A DNA stretch of 64,000 bases from UBA2334 sp964396895 (GCA_964396895.1 CAYNGJ010000016.1:1-64000); one strand, 5' to 3'; positions 48,930 to 59,062 are shown, numbered from the stretch's first letter. Notes: a model not told the origin generated them from the sequence alone. Translations and numbers: made by a program.

Positions 48930-49955
48930 TCATGCTTGGCCCAGGCGCGTGCCGACCGGCAGGGGGCAGCCCCGCAGAAAGTCGGCCACTGCCAGGCGTT
49001 TGCCACCGGCGCGCTGCAATTGCGTCAGCACCAGAACGCCCTGTCCGGTGGCCATGCCAATGCCCTGATCGTTTATGAATAAAACATGGCCGTAGCGCCT
49101 GTCGGTATTGACTTCAGTGCTATTAATATCGGTATTTTTTGGGGGTGGCGATGTGGCTGCGTCCACGTGGGCCGCCCACACCTTCAGCGGCTCGTCGCCC
49201 AGCAGGGTGCTGGCTCCGGGGAAGGGGTTGAACGCGCGCACCCGCCGTGCCAGTGCCTCGGCCGACAGGGACCAGTCCAGCGTGGCCTCGGCTTTCTCGA
49301 TTTTGTGCGCGTAGCTGATGCCCGCCTCGGGTTGGGGCGTGGCGTGCAGGCCGCCGCAGGCCGCCAGCTCCAGGGTCTCCACCATCAGCCGCCCCCCCAG
49401 GGTGGCCAGGCGGTCGTGCAGGCTGGCGGTGGTGTCGGTCGGGGCGATGGGCAGGGCTTCGCGCACCAGCATGTCGCCGGTGTCCAGGCCCGCATCCATT
49501 TGCATGATGGTGATGCCGGTGTCGGTGTCCCCGGCCTCGATGGCGCGGTGAATGGGGGCCGCCCCCCGCCAGCGGGGCAGCAGGGAGGCGTGGATGTTCA
49601 TGCAGCCCAGGCGGGGCAGGTCCAGCGTCCACTGCGGCAGGATCAGGCCGTAGGCAGCCACCACCAGCACGTCGGGGCGGGCCGCCAGCAGGGTTTGGCG
49701 GGCGGCCTCGGCTTCGTCGGGGAACTTGCCGTCCAGGCGAAGGCTGCGGGGCTGGACCACCGGAATGCCCAAGGTCAGGGCGCACTGCTTCACGGGGGAG
49801 GCCTGCAGCTTCATGCCCCGGCCTGCCGGGCGGTCGGGCTGGGAGAGCACCAGCACCAGCTCAAACCCGGCGGCGTGCAGGTGCTGCAGGGCCACGCTGG
49901 CAAATTCGGGCGTGCCCGCAAACGCCACGCGCAGGCTGGGAGTGGCCGCCGCCAT
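48930..49955 (-). CDS. fmt: Methionyl-tRNA formyltransferase
   Basis: 341 residues from MAAATPSLRVAFAGTPEF. It formylates initiator Met-tRNA. Motifs SLLPRWRGAAPIHRAIEAGD and QMDAGLDTGDML are intact. The C-terminal domain contains a translated dispersed repeat (residues about 272-294, NTDINSTEVNTDRRYGHV) that makes it longer than usual there. Its ATG overlaps the def stop (ATGA). Confidence 0.96.
   Translation of the reverse strand: MAAATPSLRVAFAGTPEFASVALQHLHAAGFELVLVLSQPDRPAGRGMKLQASPVKQCALTLGIPVVQPRSLRLDGKFPDEAEAARQTLLAARPDVLVVAAYGLILPQWTLDLPRLGCMNIHASLLPRWRGAAPIHRAIEAGDTDTGITIMQMDAGLDTGDMLVREALPIAPTDTTASLHDRLATLGGRLMVETLELAACGGLHATPQPEAGISYAHKIEKAEATLDWSLSAEALARRVRAFNPFPGASTLLGDEPLKVWAAHVDAATSPPPKNTDINSTEVNTDRRYGHVLFINDQGIGMATGQGVLVLTQLQRAGGKRLAVADFLRGCPLPVGTRLGQA
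49073..49140 (+). repeat. Dispersed ~60-bp repeat, copy 8 (inside fmt)
   Basis: AAAACATGGCCGTAGCGCCTG, GTATTGACTTCAGTGCTATT and a T-rich end. Antisense to fmt and read in frame in its C-terminal domain. Confidence 0.75.
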
Positions 49956-50491
49956 CACATGCGGCCCTGGGGGCCGTGACCGCTGCGGGTGTCTTCCTTT
50001 TGTTCCTTGACCAGTTTGGTCTTGATGCGGTTGCGCTTGAGCGGCGACAGGTATTCCACAAACACCTTGCCCATGAGGTGGTCCATTTCGTGCTGAATGC
50101 AAACGGCCAGCAGGCCTTCAGCGTCAATCGTTTGCCGCTTGCCGTGGCGATCCAGCGCTTCCGCTTTGACCGCCACGGCACGTTCCACGCCGTCGTAAAT
50201 GCCGGGCACCGACAAACAGCCCTCTTCGCCCTTCTGGCGCTCGGGGCTGGCCCACACGATGGTGGGGTTGATGAGCACCAGGGGCTGATTGCGTTCTTCG
50301 CTGACGTCGATCACGATCAGCCGCTGGTGCACGTCCACCTGCGTGGCCGCCAGGCCAATGCCCTGGGCGTCGTACATGGTGGCCAACATGTCGTCGATCA
50401 GGGGTTGCAGCGCCTCGTTCACTTGGGCAATGGGTTGTGCCACCTTGTGCAGGCGGGGGTCGGGGTAGCGCAGGATGGCGAGAATGGACAT
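49955..50491 (-). CDS. def: Peptide deformylase
   Basis: 178 residues. The three metalloenzyme motifs are GIGLAATQVD, EGCLSVPG and QHEMDHLMGK. It removes the formyl group from nascent proteins. First gene of def-fmt, divergent from the LysM gene. Confidence 0.97.
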   Translation of the reverse strand: MSILAILRYPDPRLHKVAQPIAQVNEALQPLIDDMLATMYDAQGIGLAATQVDVHQRLIVIDVSEERNQPLVLINPTIVWASPERQKGEEGCLSVPGIYDGVERAVAVKAEALDRHGKRQTIDAEGLLAVCIQHEMDHLMGKVFVEYLSPLKRNRIKTKLVKEQKEDTRSGHGPQGRM

Positions 50492-50691
50492 GTCGGCAGT
50501 GGAGAATCGGTCTGAAGAATGTCGTTATTTTCGCCACTTTTGCGGACGAGGTCCGCCCCGGTGCCCGCATGGCGTTGCCTAATGAGGGGCTTCGGCGGAA
50601 AATCAAAAGCCAACTGTCACCACCCCAAGGCGCGGGCAGGAGGCCTGCGCCTCGCCTGTGCCCTTCCTCTGTGCCCCACTCGCCCATCACC

Positions 50692-51954
50692 ATGAACTTT
50701 GTTGCCTCTGAACCCGTCGCCTCCTCCGGCTTGTCTGCCTGTGGGGTGAGCCCTGCGGCGCGGGGCCCGCTTGGCCGGTGGTGCTGGGCCGGTGCCGTGA
50801 CCCTGCTGTTGACCACTGTGCCCGCCGTGGCGCAGCAGTACCCCATCACCGCTGCTCAGCGCAGCGTGGCCAACGAGGTGGCGCAAACGGGTGTGCCCCT
50901 GAGCGAGCTGGCTCCCCATGCCCCCGCCAGCCACACCGTCAAGCGTGGTGACACGTTGTGGGCCATTTCCGGCATGTTTTTGCGCAGCCCCTGGCGCTGG
51001 CCCGAGCTGTGGGGCATGAACCTGTCGGACATCCGAAATCCCCACCGCATTTACCCGGGCCAGGTGCTGGTGCTGGACACCTCCAGCGGCCGGGCGTTGC
51101 TCAAGGTGCAGTCGGATGGCGCATTGCCGCAGGTCAGGGTGTCGCCCCGCACCCGCTACGAGGCCTTGTCTGACAACGCGATACCACCAGTGTCGCTGGA
51201 CGCCATAGCCCCTTTTCTGGCAGAAATGCTGGTGGTGGATGAGGCCAGTTTCGCCCAGGCCCCACGGATTGTGGCTGCTCAGGAGGGGCGTGTGCTGATG
51301 AGCCACGGCGATCGAGCCTATGCACGTGCCCAACACGGTCACGGCCTGGGCGATGCCCTGAGCACCGCGCCAGGCCAGCCCAGCGTGTACCGGGTGTTCC
51401 GCACCGCCACCCCTTTGAAGGACCCTGTCACCGGCGAGGTCCTGGGCCACGAAGCCCAGTACGTGGGCAAGGCCAGGCTGGTTCGGGGAGAGTCGTTGCG
51501 CGATACCTTGGGCAACGACGGCAAGGTGACGGTGGAAAACGTCCCGGCCACTGTGGACATTGTGGGTGCCAAAGAAGAAATCCGCATCGGTGACCGCTTG
51601 TGGGCCGAGCCACAGGATGGCTTGTCCACGTTTGTCCCACGGGCGCCGCAGGGCGAGTTCAGCGGCCAAGTGGTGTCGGTGTACGGCAGTGCCGTCACCT
51701 TTGCGGGCCAGAACCAAGTGGTGGCCATCAACCTGGGGCAAGCCCAGGGCCTGGAGGCCGGCCATGTGCTGGCGGTGCTCAAGAACGGTGGGCAACTGGT
51801 GGACCGCACCGATGCCAGCCGCCCGTCCATTCGCCTGCCCGGTGAGCGCAACGGGCTGATGATGGTGTTCCGGGTGTTCGAGCGGGTGTCCTACGCCCTC
51901 GTGCTCGACATCACCGATGGTGTCCGCGTGGGTGACCGTTTCGTCAATCCATGA
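50692..51954 (+). CDS. LysM-domain envelope protein
   Basis: 420 residues from MNFVASEPVASSG. Signal anchor-like segment (GAVTLLLTTVPAVAQQ), then a LysM domain (SHTVKRGDTLWAISGMFL ... WPELWGMN ... IYPGQVLVL). The rest has beta-rich repeats with no recognised catalytic motif. It is probably a peptidoglycan-binding protein. The def / LysM / dprA neighbourhood is common in betaproteobacteria. It overlaps dprA by 4 nt. Confidence 0.9.
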   Translation: MNFVASEPVASSGLSACGVSPAARGPLGRWCWAGAVTLLLTTVPAVAQQYPITAAQRSVANEVAQTGVPLSELAPHAPASHTVKRGDTLWAISGMFLRSPWRWPELWGMNLSDIRNPHRIYPGQVLVLDTSSGRALLKVQSDGALPQVRVSPRTRYEALSDNAIPPVSLDAIAPFLAEMLVVDEASFAQAPRIVAAQEGRVLMSHGDRAYARAQHGHGLGDALSTAPGQPSVYRVFRTATPLKDPVTGEVLGHEAQYVGKARLVRGESLRDTLGNDGKVTVENVPATVDIVGAKEEIRIGDRLWAEPQDGLSTFVPRAPQGEFSGQVVSVYGSAVTFAGQNQVVAINLGQAQGLEAGHVLAVLKNGGQLVDRTDASRPSIRLPGERNGLMMVFRVFERVSYALVLDITDGVRVGDRFVNP

Positions 51955-53105
51955 CCGCGTTGCCAGACGGCCTGGACGGCTGGCTCCGCCTCAGCCTCAC
52001 GCCCGGGGTGGGCGATGTGTCCGCCCGCAAGTTGCTGAGCGCTTTTGGCCTGCCGGAACAGATTTTTACCCAGTCGGAGGCGGCCTTGCGCCAGGTGGTG
52101 GGGCCAGCCCAGATTGCAGCGTTGCAGGCACCGCCCGCTGGCTGGTTGGCCCAATGTGAGCTGACCAGGGCCTGGCTGGATGGCTCCGCGCAGCGCGGCG
52201 TGCTCACCCTGGCGGACACCGCCTACCCGACGCTGCTCCTGAACATGGCCGACCCGCCGCTGGTGTTGTACTGGCAGGGGGATGTGTCACTGCTCGGCCA
52301 CCCGCATTGCCTGGCCGTGGTGGGCAGCCGAAACCCCACCCCCCAAGGTGAGCGCACCGCGCATGACATGTCCAGCGCCATGGCGGCTGCCGGTGTGTGC
52401 GTGGTGTCGGGCCTGGCCCTGGGGGTGGACGGTGCGGCCCACACCGGGGCGCTGGATGGCGGTGGTGCCACCATTGCCGTGGTGGGCACCGGGCTGGACC
52501 GGGTGTACCCGAGTCGCCACCTGGCCTTGGCCCACCGCATCACCCAGCGCGGATTGCTGTTGAGCGAGTTTCCGCTGGGCACGCCCCCCAGTCAGTCCAA
52601 TTTCCCCAAGCGCAACCGCATCATTGCGGGTTTGGCGCAGGGAACGCTGGTGGTGGAGGCTGCCCTGGCCTCGGGTTCACTCATCACGGCGCGACTGGCC
52701 GTGGACATGGGGCGCGAGGTGTTTGCCATTCCCGGCTCCATCCATTCGACGCAGGCCAAAGGCTGCCATGCCTTGATACGCCAGGGGGCCAAGCTGGTTG
52801 AGACGGCGCAGGACGTGCTCGAAGACCTTCAGTTTGTGCCACCAATGGTTGGCGCAGCTGCGCCCGAAGGTTTGCCAGGAGACGTGGGTCTCTTCTCTGG
52901 CGAGGACGTGGTGGAGGTGGTCGTGGCGGGGGCACCGGGTCGGTTGCTGGACCAAATGGGGCACCACCCCATTGGCTTGGATGCGTTGCAGGCCAGAACC
53001 GGTGAGTCTGCAGCCCATTTGCAGGCTTGGCTGATGGAGTTGGAACTGGATGGGCACGTGGCCCGCGCTCCGGGGGGGCTGTTTCAACGTGTGGTGCGTG
53101 CCTGA
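51951..53105 (+). CDS. dprA: DNA-processing protein DprA
   Basis: 384 residues. DprA loads RecA on incoming single-stranded DNA in natural transformation. Rossmann-like core with AVVGSRNPTPQGERTAHDM, SGLALGVDGAAHTGALDGGG and FPKRNRIIAGLAQGTLVVEAA. The N-terminal SAM-like and C-terminal winged-helix (DMT) domains are both present. Coupled to the LysM gene by ATGA. Confidence 0.95.
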   Translation: MTALPDGLDGWLRLSLTPGVGDVSARKLLSAFGLPEQIFTQSEAALRQVVGPAQIAALQAPPAGWLAQCELTRAWLDGSAQRGVLTLADTAYPTLLLNMADPPLVLYWQGDVSLLGHPHCLAVVGSRNPTPQGERTAHDMSSAMAAAGVCVVSGLALGVDGAAHTGALDGGGATIAVVGTGLDRVYPSRHLALAHRITQRGLLLSEFPLGTPPSQSNFPKRNRIIAGLAQGTLVVEAALASGSLITARLAVDMGREVFAIPGSIHSTQAKGCHALIRQGAKLVETAQDVLEDLQFVPPMVGAAAPEGLPGDVGLFSGEDVVEVVVAGAPGRLLDQMGHHPIGLDALQARTGESAAHLQAWLMELELDGHVARAPGGLFQRVVRA

Positions 53106-53155
53106 GCGGGCAGGCACCTGGCAGCCGTCTTCTGCCGGCGTCGGCTCGCCATTCG

Positions 53156-55426
53156 TCAGGTGAGCAGGCGTTCGGGGTTGGCCTCGATTTTGGACAGTGC
53201 AGAGCGGGTGGCGCGCACCGTGAGCGACTCACCCTCCACCGGGGTCAGCAACCCAGCCTGGAGGTATGAGGCCACACGCGCTGTCTGGAAAAGGTAGCAA
53301 CGCTGGTGCGCAGTGGTGAACAGGCACAGCTGTCCCCGCTCGCTGCGCCAGGCCAGTTGTACCTGGGTCGGCTGGTTGTTGTGGTCCAGCTGGAACCAGC
53401 TGCCCAGTTGCAACTCCATGGCCCACGCGCGCATGGCCTGCTGAGGGGGCTCGCCCCCTTGGGTGATGATTTCAATCAGCGAGGCATCGGCCCCCGTGAT
53501 CATTTCAATGCTTTCTTGGTCCAGTTCCAAGTCACCCATGTCCTCCTGGGTCAGGAACTCTTCCAAGCGGGAGAGGTTGCGGGTGACGGCCGCCAGTTGC
53601 TCGGCTGGGATGGATTCGGTTCGCGACATGAAGGCTTCGGCCAGGATGTCACTGATGACCTTCATGTGGCCGTCCTGTGTGGCGCTGTCAAAGCCCAGTG
53701 TGGACATGCCTTTGCGCAACCTGCCCAGCAGCGCGGGCAATTGCGCGATCACCTGGGCCCGCTCCGCGCGGGAGGGTTTGGCGCTCGCGGCCCACAGGAG
53801 GTCTGACGCGGCCTGTTTGTGCACCAGCATTTCCTCATGCTTGGCGCCGTGCTTGACGGTGGCCAACGCCATGACCTCGGCCCAGATTTTGAACAGAAAG
53901 TCCCGAATGCCTTCCCGGACCGGCATGTCGTTGAGCAGCTTTCTGAGCTCAATGGTGTATTGCACCGCCAGTGTCTCTTTCTGCTCGACCTGCTGCGCCA
54001 CACTGACCAAGCGGCCGGTTTGCGCATGGGACTGCAGGTGCTTGGCCAAAAAGGTCTGAAATTCGTCGAACACCAGTTGGAACACCCGCCGGCCGGTTTC
54101 CGGGTACTGCTCGATCACCTGAACGATGCGGCGAATTTCCATTTCCAGCGCGTGGGCGCTCACCTCGGACAGGGTGGCGTCAAAGCCCAGGGCGCAGGAG
54201 CCCATGCGGTCGATCAGGCGGCGTGCGGGGTGTTGCAACGAACTGAAAAAATCAGGCTCTGCCAACGCCACCCGCAGCACGGGGATTTGCAGTCGGGCAA
54301 ACCAGACCCGCAGCGTGGGCGGTATGCGGTCTTCGCTGAGGATGCTCTGGAACATCAGGGCCACCACCTCGATGGTGGCCTTTTCGCTGGCGGATTCGGT
54401 GGCTTGCTTGAGGGTGCTGGTTTGCTGGCGCAGTTGCTGGGCCATCTGGGCCACCAGGCCAGCCTGACCAACGGCATCCATCCCATCCACTGCATCTGCT
54501 ACTTGCGCAAAACCTTGCCACTGTTGCCCGTCCTGCAGCAGGGTCTGCAGCTGAGGCGAGGCAGGGGCAACCGGTGTTGGTCCACTGCTGCCACTACCCT
54601 GTGTGTGGCCCGCCTCAGGGACACCGGCACTGCCCAGCAGGCGGCGGATTTTCCCCATGACTTCCTGGGTCTGCTGGCGCGTGCGTGTCCACCATTCGGC
54701 ACCCGGGCCAGTGTCGCGTTGACTCCCCATGTGGGCGGTGGGGACAAAGGCGGTTGGCCGCGCCATGGTCGTAGGCGTGTCGGCTGAGCTGGCTTTTCGC
54801 ACCACGTGCTTGGGGCTGATCTCTGGCATCACACCATTGGTGACCAGGAACCGGTTGGCCTCTTGGTAAACGCCTTCCATGCGCTCGGCCAAGAGCGGGT
54901 ACAGGGGCACGCTCAGGTAGCGCCAGCTCTCTTTGGACAGTCCTGCACGCACCCACTCTTCAAACAGGGTTTTGGCCAACATGTCGGGACGCACAACGTC
55001 ATTGGGCAACAGGTCAACGCGTCCGCTGACAAACAACAGCCTAAGCTTCAGGTCGGCCCACGCTTGGTTGGCCTTGTCCTGGATGGCCGCAGCCAGTTTG
55101 CCGGTCTGAAGTTGATCCTCCACCGCGTCGGTGGCCAGCAACTCCAGGTGTTCGGTGGTTCTTGGGGTTGTGCTGTCGGTGTGGTGCAGCGCCTGACGTT
55201 GCAATGCCGCGCGCAGATTTTCAATCCACAGTTGCTCGTGCTGTGTGAGCTCTCGCTGGGCCTCTTGCGCCGTCTGCGTGTCTTTCAAGACCCGGGAGTG
55301 AATCAGCACTTGATTCAGGTGGTCTTGCAAGCCCTGCACCACTTGAGGCAACACCAACCCGGCCTGTGCGCAAAAGCGCTGACGGGTCACGTTGGCCAAG
55401 GCCACAAGCGGTGCGGTGGTGGTCAC
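53156..55426 (-). CDS. DUF1631-family protein
   Basis: 756 residues, all-helical in character, without signal peptide or membrane helices. Matches from memory the DUF1631 family of beta- and gammaproteobacteria (stretches such as LRVALAEPDFFSSLQHPARRLIDRMG and SWFQLDHNNQPTQVQLAW near the C-terminus, the latter PilZ-like in feel). Function unknown. Convergent with dprA and upstream of nothing on its strand. Confidence 0.8.
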   Translation of the reverse strand: MTTTAPLVALANVTRQRFCAQAGLVLPQVVQGLQDHLNQVLIHSRVLKDTQTAQEAQRELTQHEQLWIENLRAALQRQALHHTDSTTPRTTEHLELLATDAVEDQLQTGKLAAAIQDKANQAWADLKLRLLFVSGRVDLLPNDVVRPDMLAKTLFEEWVRAGLSKESWRYLSVPLYPLLAERMEGVYQEANRFLVTNGVMPEISPKHVVRKASSADTPTTMARPTAFVPTAHMGSQRDTGPGAEWWTRTRQQTQEVMGKIRRLLGSAGVPEAGHTQGSGSSGPTPVAPASPQLQTLLQDGQQWQGFAQVADAVDGMDAVGQAGLVAQMAQQLRQQTSTLKQATESASEKATIEVVALMFQSILSEDRIPPTLRVWFARLQIPVLRVALAEPDFFSSLQHPARRLIDRMGSCALGFDATLSEVSAHALEMEIRRIVQVIEQYPETGRRVFQLVFDEFQTFLAKHLQSHAQTGRLVSVAQQVEQKETLAVQYTIELRKLLNDMPVREGIRDFLFKIWAEVMALATVKHGAKHEEMLVHKQAASDLLWAASAKPSRAERAQVIAQLPALLGRLRKGMSTLGFDSATQDGHMKVISDILAEAFMSRTESIPAEQLAAVTRNLSRLEEFLTQEDMGDLELDQESIEMITGADASLIEIITQGGEPPQQAMRAWAMELQLGSWFQLDHNNQPTQVQLAWRSERGQLCLFTTAHQRCYLFQTARVASYLQAGLLTPVEGESLTVRATRSALSKIEANPERLLT

Positions 55427-55513
55427 AGCGGCGGTGCGATTGGATGGGTGTGACAGCTCGACAAGGCACCATCTGCGGATGGCCCTTGGGTGGCGGTTGT
55501 TGCGACCGTGGTG

Positions 55514-56461
55514 TCAGACTGCCGCCCCATGATTGGGGTCGTCTGGATTGCCTTCTCTTTTGTCACGGATCAGGTCTTCCCTTTTGATGCCCAGCCACAT
55601 GGCCACCGCAGCGGCCACAAAAATGGATGAGTAGATGCCGAACAGGATACCAATGGTCAGCGCCAGCGCAAAGTAAAACAGTGTGGGGCCACCAAACAAC
55701 AACATGGACAGCACCATGATCTGGGTGGAGCCATGGGTGATGATGGTGCGGCTGATGGTGGAGGTGATGGCGTGGTCGATCACCTGCACGGGTGTCATCT
55801 TGCGTTGTTTGCGGAAAGTTTCACGGATGCGGTCAAACACCACCACAGATTCGTTCACCGAATAGCCCAGCACGGCCAGCACCGCCGCCAGCACCGCCAG
55901 TGAAAATTCCCACTGGAAGAAGGCGAAAAAGCCCAGGATGATGATCACGTCGTGCAGGTTGGCAATGATGGCCGCGACGGCGTATTTCCACTCGAACCGG
56001 AACGCCAAATAAATCATGATGCCCACGATGACCAGCGACAAGGCCAGCAGCCCGTCCTGGGCCAGCTCTTTGCCGACCTGTGGGCCGACGAATTCGGTGC
56101 GGCGCAGTTGGACGGTGGGGGCGTCGGCCTTGAGTGCGATCAGCACCGCCTCGCTTTGCTGGCCAGAGGTCTGACCGGCCAGGGGGGGCAGGCGCATCAT
56201 CACGTCGCGCGAGGTACCGAAGTTCTGCACCTGTGCTTCCGCGTAGCCCAATTTGGCAATCACTTCCCGGATGTGGTTCACGTCGGCGGGTTGCTCGTAA
56301 GCCACCTCCACCACCGTGCCCCCGGTGAACTCCACCGACAGGTTCAGCCCTTTGTGGAAAAGGAAGACCACGGCGGCCAGAAAGGTCAGAAACGAAAACG
56401 CGTTGAGCACCAACGCGTGTCGCATGAAGGGGATGTCCTTGCGGATTTTGAAGAGTTCCAT
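55514..56461 (-). CDS. secF: Protein translocase subunit SecF
   Basis: 315 residues, six membrane helices. Signatures LSVEFTGGTVVEVAY and GYSVNESVVVFDRIRETFR. With SecD and YajC it uses the proton motive force to help export through SecYEG. It lies 32 nt after secD. Confidence 0.97.
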   Translation of the reverse strand: MELFKIRKDIPFMRHALVLNAFSFLTFLAAVVFLFHKGLNLSVEFTGGTVVEVAYEQPADVNHIREVIAKLGYAEAQVQNFGTSRDVMMRLPPLAGQTSGQQSEAVLIALKADAPTVQLRRTEFVGPQVGKELAQDGLLALSLVIVGIMIYLAFRFEWKYAVAAIIANLHDVIIILGFFAFFQWEFSLAVLAAVLAVLGYSVNESVVVFDRIRETFRKQRKMTPVQVIDHAITSTISRTIITHGSTQIMVLSMLLFGGPTLFYFALALTIGILFGIYSSIFVAAAVAMWLGIKREDLIRDKREGNPDDPNHGAAV

Positions 56462-56493
56462 GGCAAATGTCCTGTGTGCGGGGTGTGTGGCGC

Positions 56494-58380
56494 TCAGTCG
56501 TTGGTGACCACCGATTTGGCGGTGGCCTCAGGCTTCCAGATGGTGCCAATGGACACGTCCTTGAGCTTTTTCTGGCGTCCGTACCAGAAGTTGACCACCC
56601 CGCGCGAGAAGAACACGGCAGAGAACATGGAGGTCAGGATGCCGATGCAATGCACCACCGCAAAACCACGAACCGGACCAGAGCCGAACATCAGCAGCGC
56701 GATGCCCGCGATCAGGGTGGTGACGTTGGAGTCCAGAATGGTGCCCCAGGCGTGGTTGTAGCCCGCGTTGATCGCAGCTTGCGGTGACACGCCGTTGCGC
56801 AACTCTTCACGCACGCGCTCGTTGATGAGCACGTTGGCGTCAATGGCCATGCCCAGCGCCAAAGCCATGGCCGCCATGCCCGGCAGGGTCAGCGTGGCTT
56901 GCAGCATGGACAGCGCGGCCACCAGCAGCACCAGGTTGAACGCGAGTGCGATGCTGGAGAACACACCGAACATCATGTAATACACACACATGAACGCGAC
57001 GATGACCAGGAAGCCCCACAACACGCTGTTAAAGCCCTTGGCGATGTTTTCGGCGCCCAGGCTGGGGCCTATGGTGCGTTCTTCAATGATGTCCATGGGC
57101 GCGGCCAGTGAGCCGGCGCGCAGCAGCAGTGCCGTGTCGCTGGCTTCGGCGGTGCTCATTCGGCCCGAAATCTGCACACGTCCACCACCAATTTCGCCCC
57201 GGATGACGGGGGCAGTCACCACTTCACCCTTGCCTTTTTCGAACAGCAAAATGGCCATGCGCTTGCCCACGTTTTCCCGCGTCACGTCACGGAAGATGCG
57301 CGAACCTTTGGCGTCCAGCGACAGGTGCACGGCGGCTTCCTGGGTCTGGTTGTCGAACCCGGCTTGGGCGTCGGTGAGGTTTTCCCCCGTCAACACCACC
57401 TGGCGCTTGGTGATGACGGCCTGGCCGTTGCGGTCCAGGTGGCGTTCCGAGCCGAAGGGCACGGGGCCAGAGCCGGCTTCGGCCGCACGACCTTCGGCAC
57501 TTTCGTCCACCATGCGCAGCTCCAGCGTGGCGGTGCGGCCCAGAATGTCTTTCGCCTTGGCGGTGTCTTGCACGCCGGGCAACTGCACCACGATGCGGTC
57601 CAGCCCTTGTTGCTGAATAACTGGCTCTGCCACCCCCAGTTCGTTGATGCGGTTGTGCAGCGTCGTGATGTTTTGCTTCAGGGCCTGTTCCTGCACCTTG
57701 CGGGCGGCTTCGGGCTTGAGTGTCAGCACCAGCTTGCTGTCGGAGCCGTCGGGGGTGACGGCCGCCACCAGGTCGGGAAACTGGTCTTGCAGCAGGTTTT
57801 GTGCGGCTTGCTGGGTGGCGGCGTCGCGCACGCGCAACTCCACGGTCTGGCCATTGCGGCTGATGCCGCCGTGGCGGATGTTTTTGTCGCGCAGCGCCAG
57901 GCGCAGGTCGCTGGCCAGGGCTTCGGCCTTCTTGGTCAACGCACCCGCCATGTCCACCTGCAGCATGAAGTGCACACCACCGCGCAGGTCCAAGCCCAGG
58001 TACATGGGCGATGCATGCAGGGCCTGCAGCCAAGCGGGCGTGCGGGGCAACAGGTTCAGTGCCACCACGTGGCTGGGGTCGGTCGGGTCGGGGTTGAAGG
58101 CTTTTTCCAGCGCATCGCGCGCCTTGAGCTGGGTGTCGGTGTCGTTGAACCTCGCCTTGATGGAGCTGCCCTCCATCTGGATCATGCTGGCTTGCAGATT
58201 TTCTGTTTGCAGCACCTGTTCGACCCGCGTCAGGGCAGCGTTGTCGAGTTTGATGGTGGCTTTGCCGGACGACACCTGCACCGCAGGTGCTTCGCCAAAC
58301 AGGTTGGGCAGGCTGTAAATGGACCCGATCAACAGCATGATCAGGATGACCACGTACTTCCAGAGTGGGTAACGGTTCAT
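56494..58380 (-). CDS. secD: Protein translocase subunit SecD
   Basis: 628 residues, six membrane helices and a large periplasmic P1 domain. Signatures YLGLDLRGGVHFMLQVDM and ALALGMAIDANVLINERVREEL. It lies 120 nt downstream of yajC. Confidence 0.97.
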   Translation of the reverse strand: MNRYPLWKYVVILIMLLIGSIYSLPNLFGEAPAVQVSSGKATIKLDNAALTRVEQVLQTENLQASMIQMEGSSIKARFNDTDTQLKARDALEKAFNPDPTDPSHVVALNLLPRTPAWLQALHASPMYLGLDLRGGVHFMLQVDMAGALTKKAEALASDLRLALRDKNIRHGGISRNGQTVELRVRDAATQQAAQNLLQDQFPDLVAAVTPDGSDSKLVLTLKPEAARKVQEQALKQNITTLHNRINELGVAEPVIQQQGLDRIVVQLPGVQDTAKAKDILGRTATLELRMVDESAEGRAAEAGSGPVPFGSERHLDRNGQAVITKRQVVLTGENLTDAQAGFDNQTQEAAVHLSLDAKGSRIFRDVTRENVGKRMAILLFEKGKGEVVTAPVIRGEIGGGRVQISGRMSTAEASDTALLLRAGSLAAPMDIIEERTIGPSLGAENIAKGFNSVLWGFLVIVAFMCVYYMMFGVFSSIALAFNLVLLVAALSMLQATLTLPGMAAMALALGMAIDANVLINERVREELRNGVSPQAAINAGYNHAWGTILDSNVTTLIAGIALLMFGSGPVRGFAVVHCIGILTSMFSAVFFSRGVVNFWYGRQKKLKDVSIGTIWKPEATAKSVVTND

Positions 58381-58500
58381 GTGCTTGGCACCAATTTCAA
58401 AAAACTCAAGGGCGGCTGGGCCAACTGGGGGAGCAGGCGGTGCCTGTGCCAGTGTCCGAGCCGCCCATCGTGGGGAGAGCCAGTGGTTTGACCGGTGACC

Positions 58501-58821
58501 TTATTTGATGCTGCCCTTGGGCAACACTTGCACCACGGCGGAGCGTTGGAACTGAACTTCCACGCCAGCAGCCACTTCCAGGCCAATGTGGGTTTCACCC
58601 ATCTTGGTGATCTTGCCCAGCATGCCGCCGGCCACCACCACCTCGTCACCTTTGGCCAGGGCCTCGACCATGGCTTTGTGTTCCTTGGCCTTTTTCATTT
58701 GGGGGCGAATCATGACGAAATACAGCACCACAAACATCAGCACCAGCGGCAGCATGCTCATGAGGGTGCTTTGGGTGTCGGCGGCGCCAGCGGTCTGGGC
58801 GAATGCGGAAGAAATGAACAC
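58501..58821 (-). CDS. yajC: Preprotein translocase subunit YajC
   Basis: 106 residues starting at GTG (58819-58821), which has GGAG 8 nt upstream; the resulting start VFISSAFAQTAGAAD matches family length. One membrane helix (LPLVLMFVVLYFVMIRPQ) and the conserved MKKAKEHKAMVEALAKGDEVV. First gene of yajC-secD-secF. The tgt gene often found upstream is absent here. Confidence 0.95.
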   Translation of the reverse strand: MFISSAFAQTAGAADTQSTLMSMLPLVLMFVVLYFVMIRPQMKKAKEHKAMVEALAKGDEVVVAGGMLGKITKMGETHIGLEVAAGVEVQFQRSAVVQVLPKGSIK

Positions 58822-59000
58822 AAAAAACTCCAGTTGTCTCTGAGACCTGTCGCCAGGCACGGATCGGTAAACCTTGGGATTGTAGTTGGGCCACTGCGGC
58901 GGCGTGCAGCGCGGGGTGCCGAGGCGCCCACCGCGCACCGCCCGGTCCGGGCGGGTGCAGGGGCAGTGGCTGGTCGCTCAGGGATATTGCGGGTGTGTGT

Positions 59001-59062
59001 TGATCGATAGCTAACTATTGAATATCAGCAAGCGCTGGATGGCAAAAAGACGTATTTTTCAG
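59001..59062 (-). repeat. Dispersed ~60-bp repeat, copy 9 (intergenic)
   Basis: On the minus strand: GCCATCCAGCGCTTGCTG, then ATAGTTAGCTATCGATCAA. It abuts the stop codon of the oxidoreductase gene. One of the best-preserved copies. Confidence 0.8.

Noticed and set aside
58822..58938. Longer YajC starting at ATG 58938
   Set aside because: The extension is not YajC-like; GTG at 58821 has a ribosome binding site and gives the usual length.
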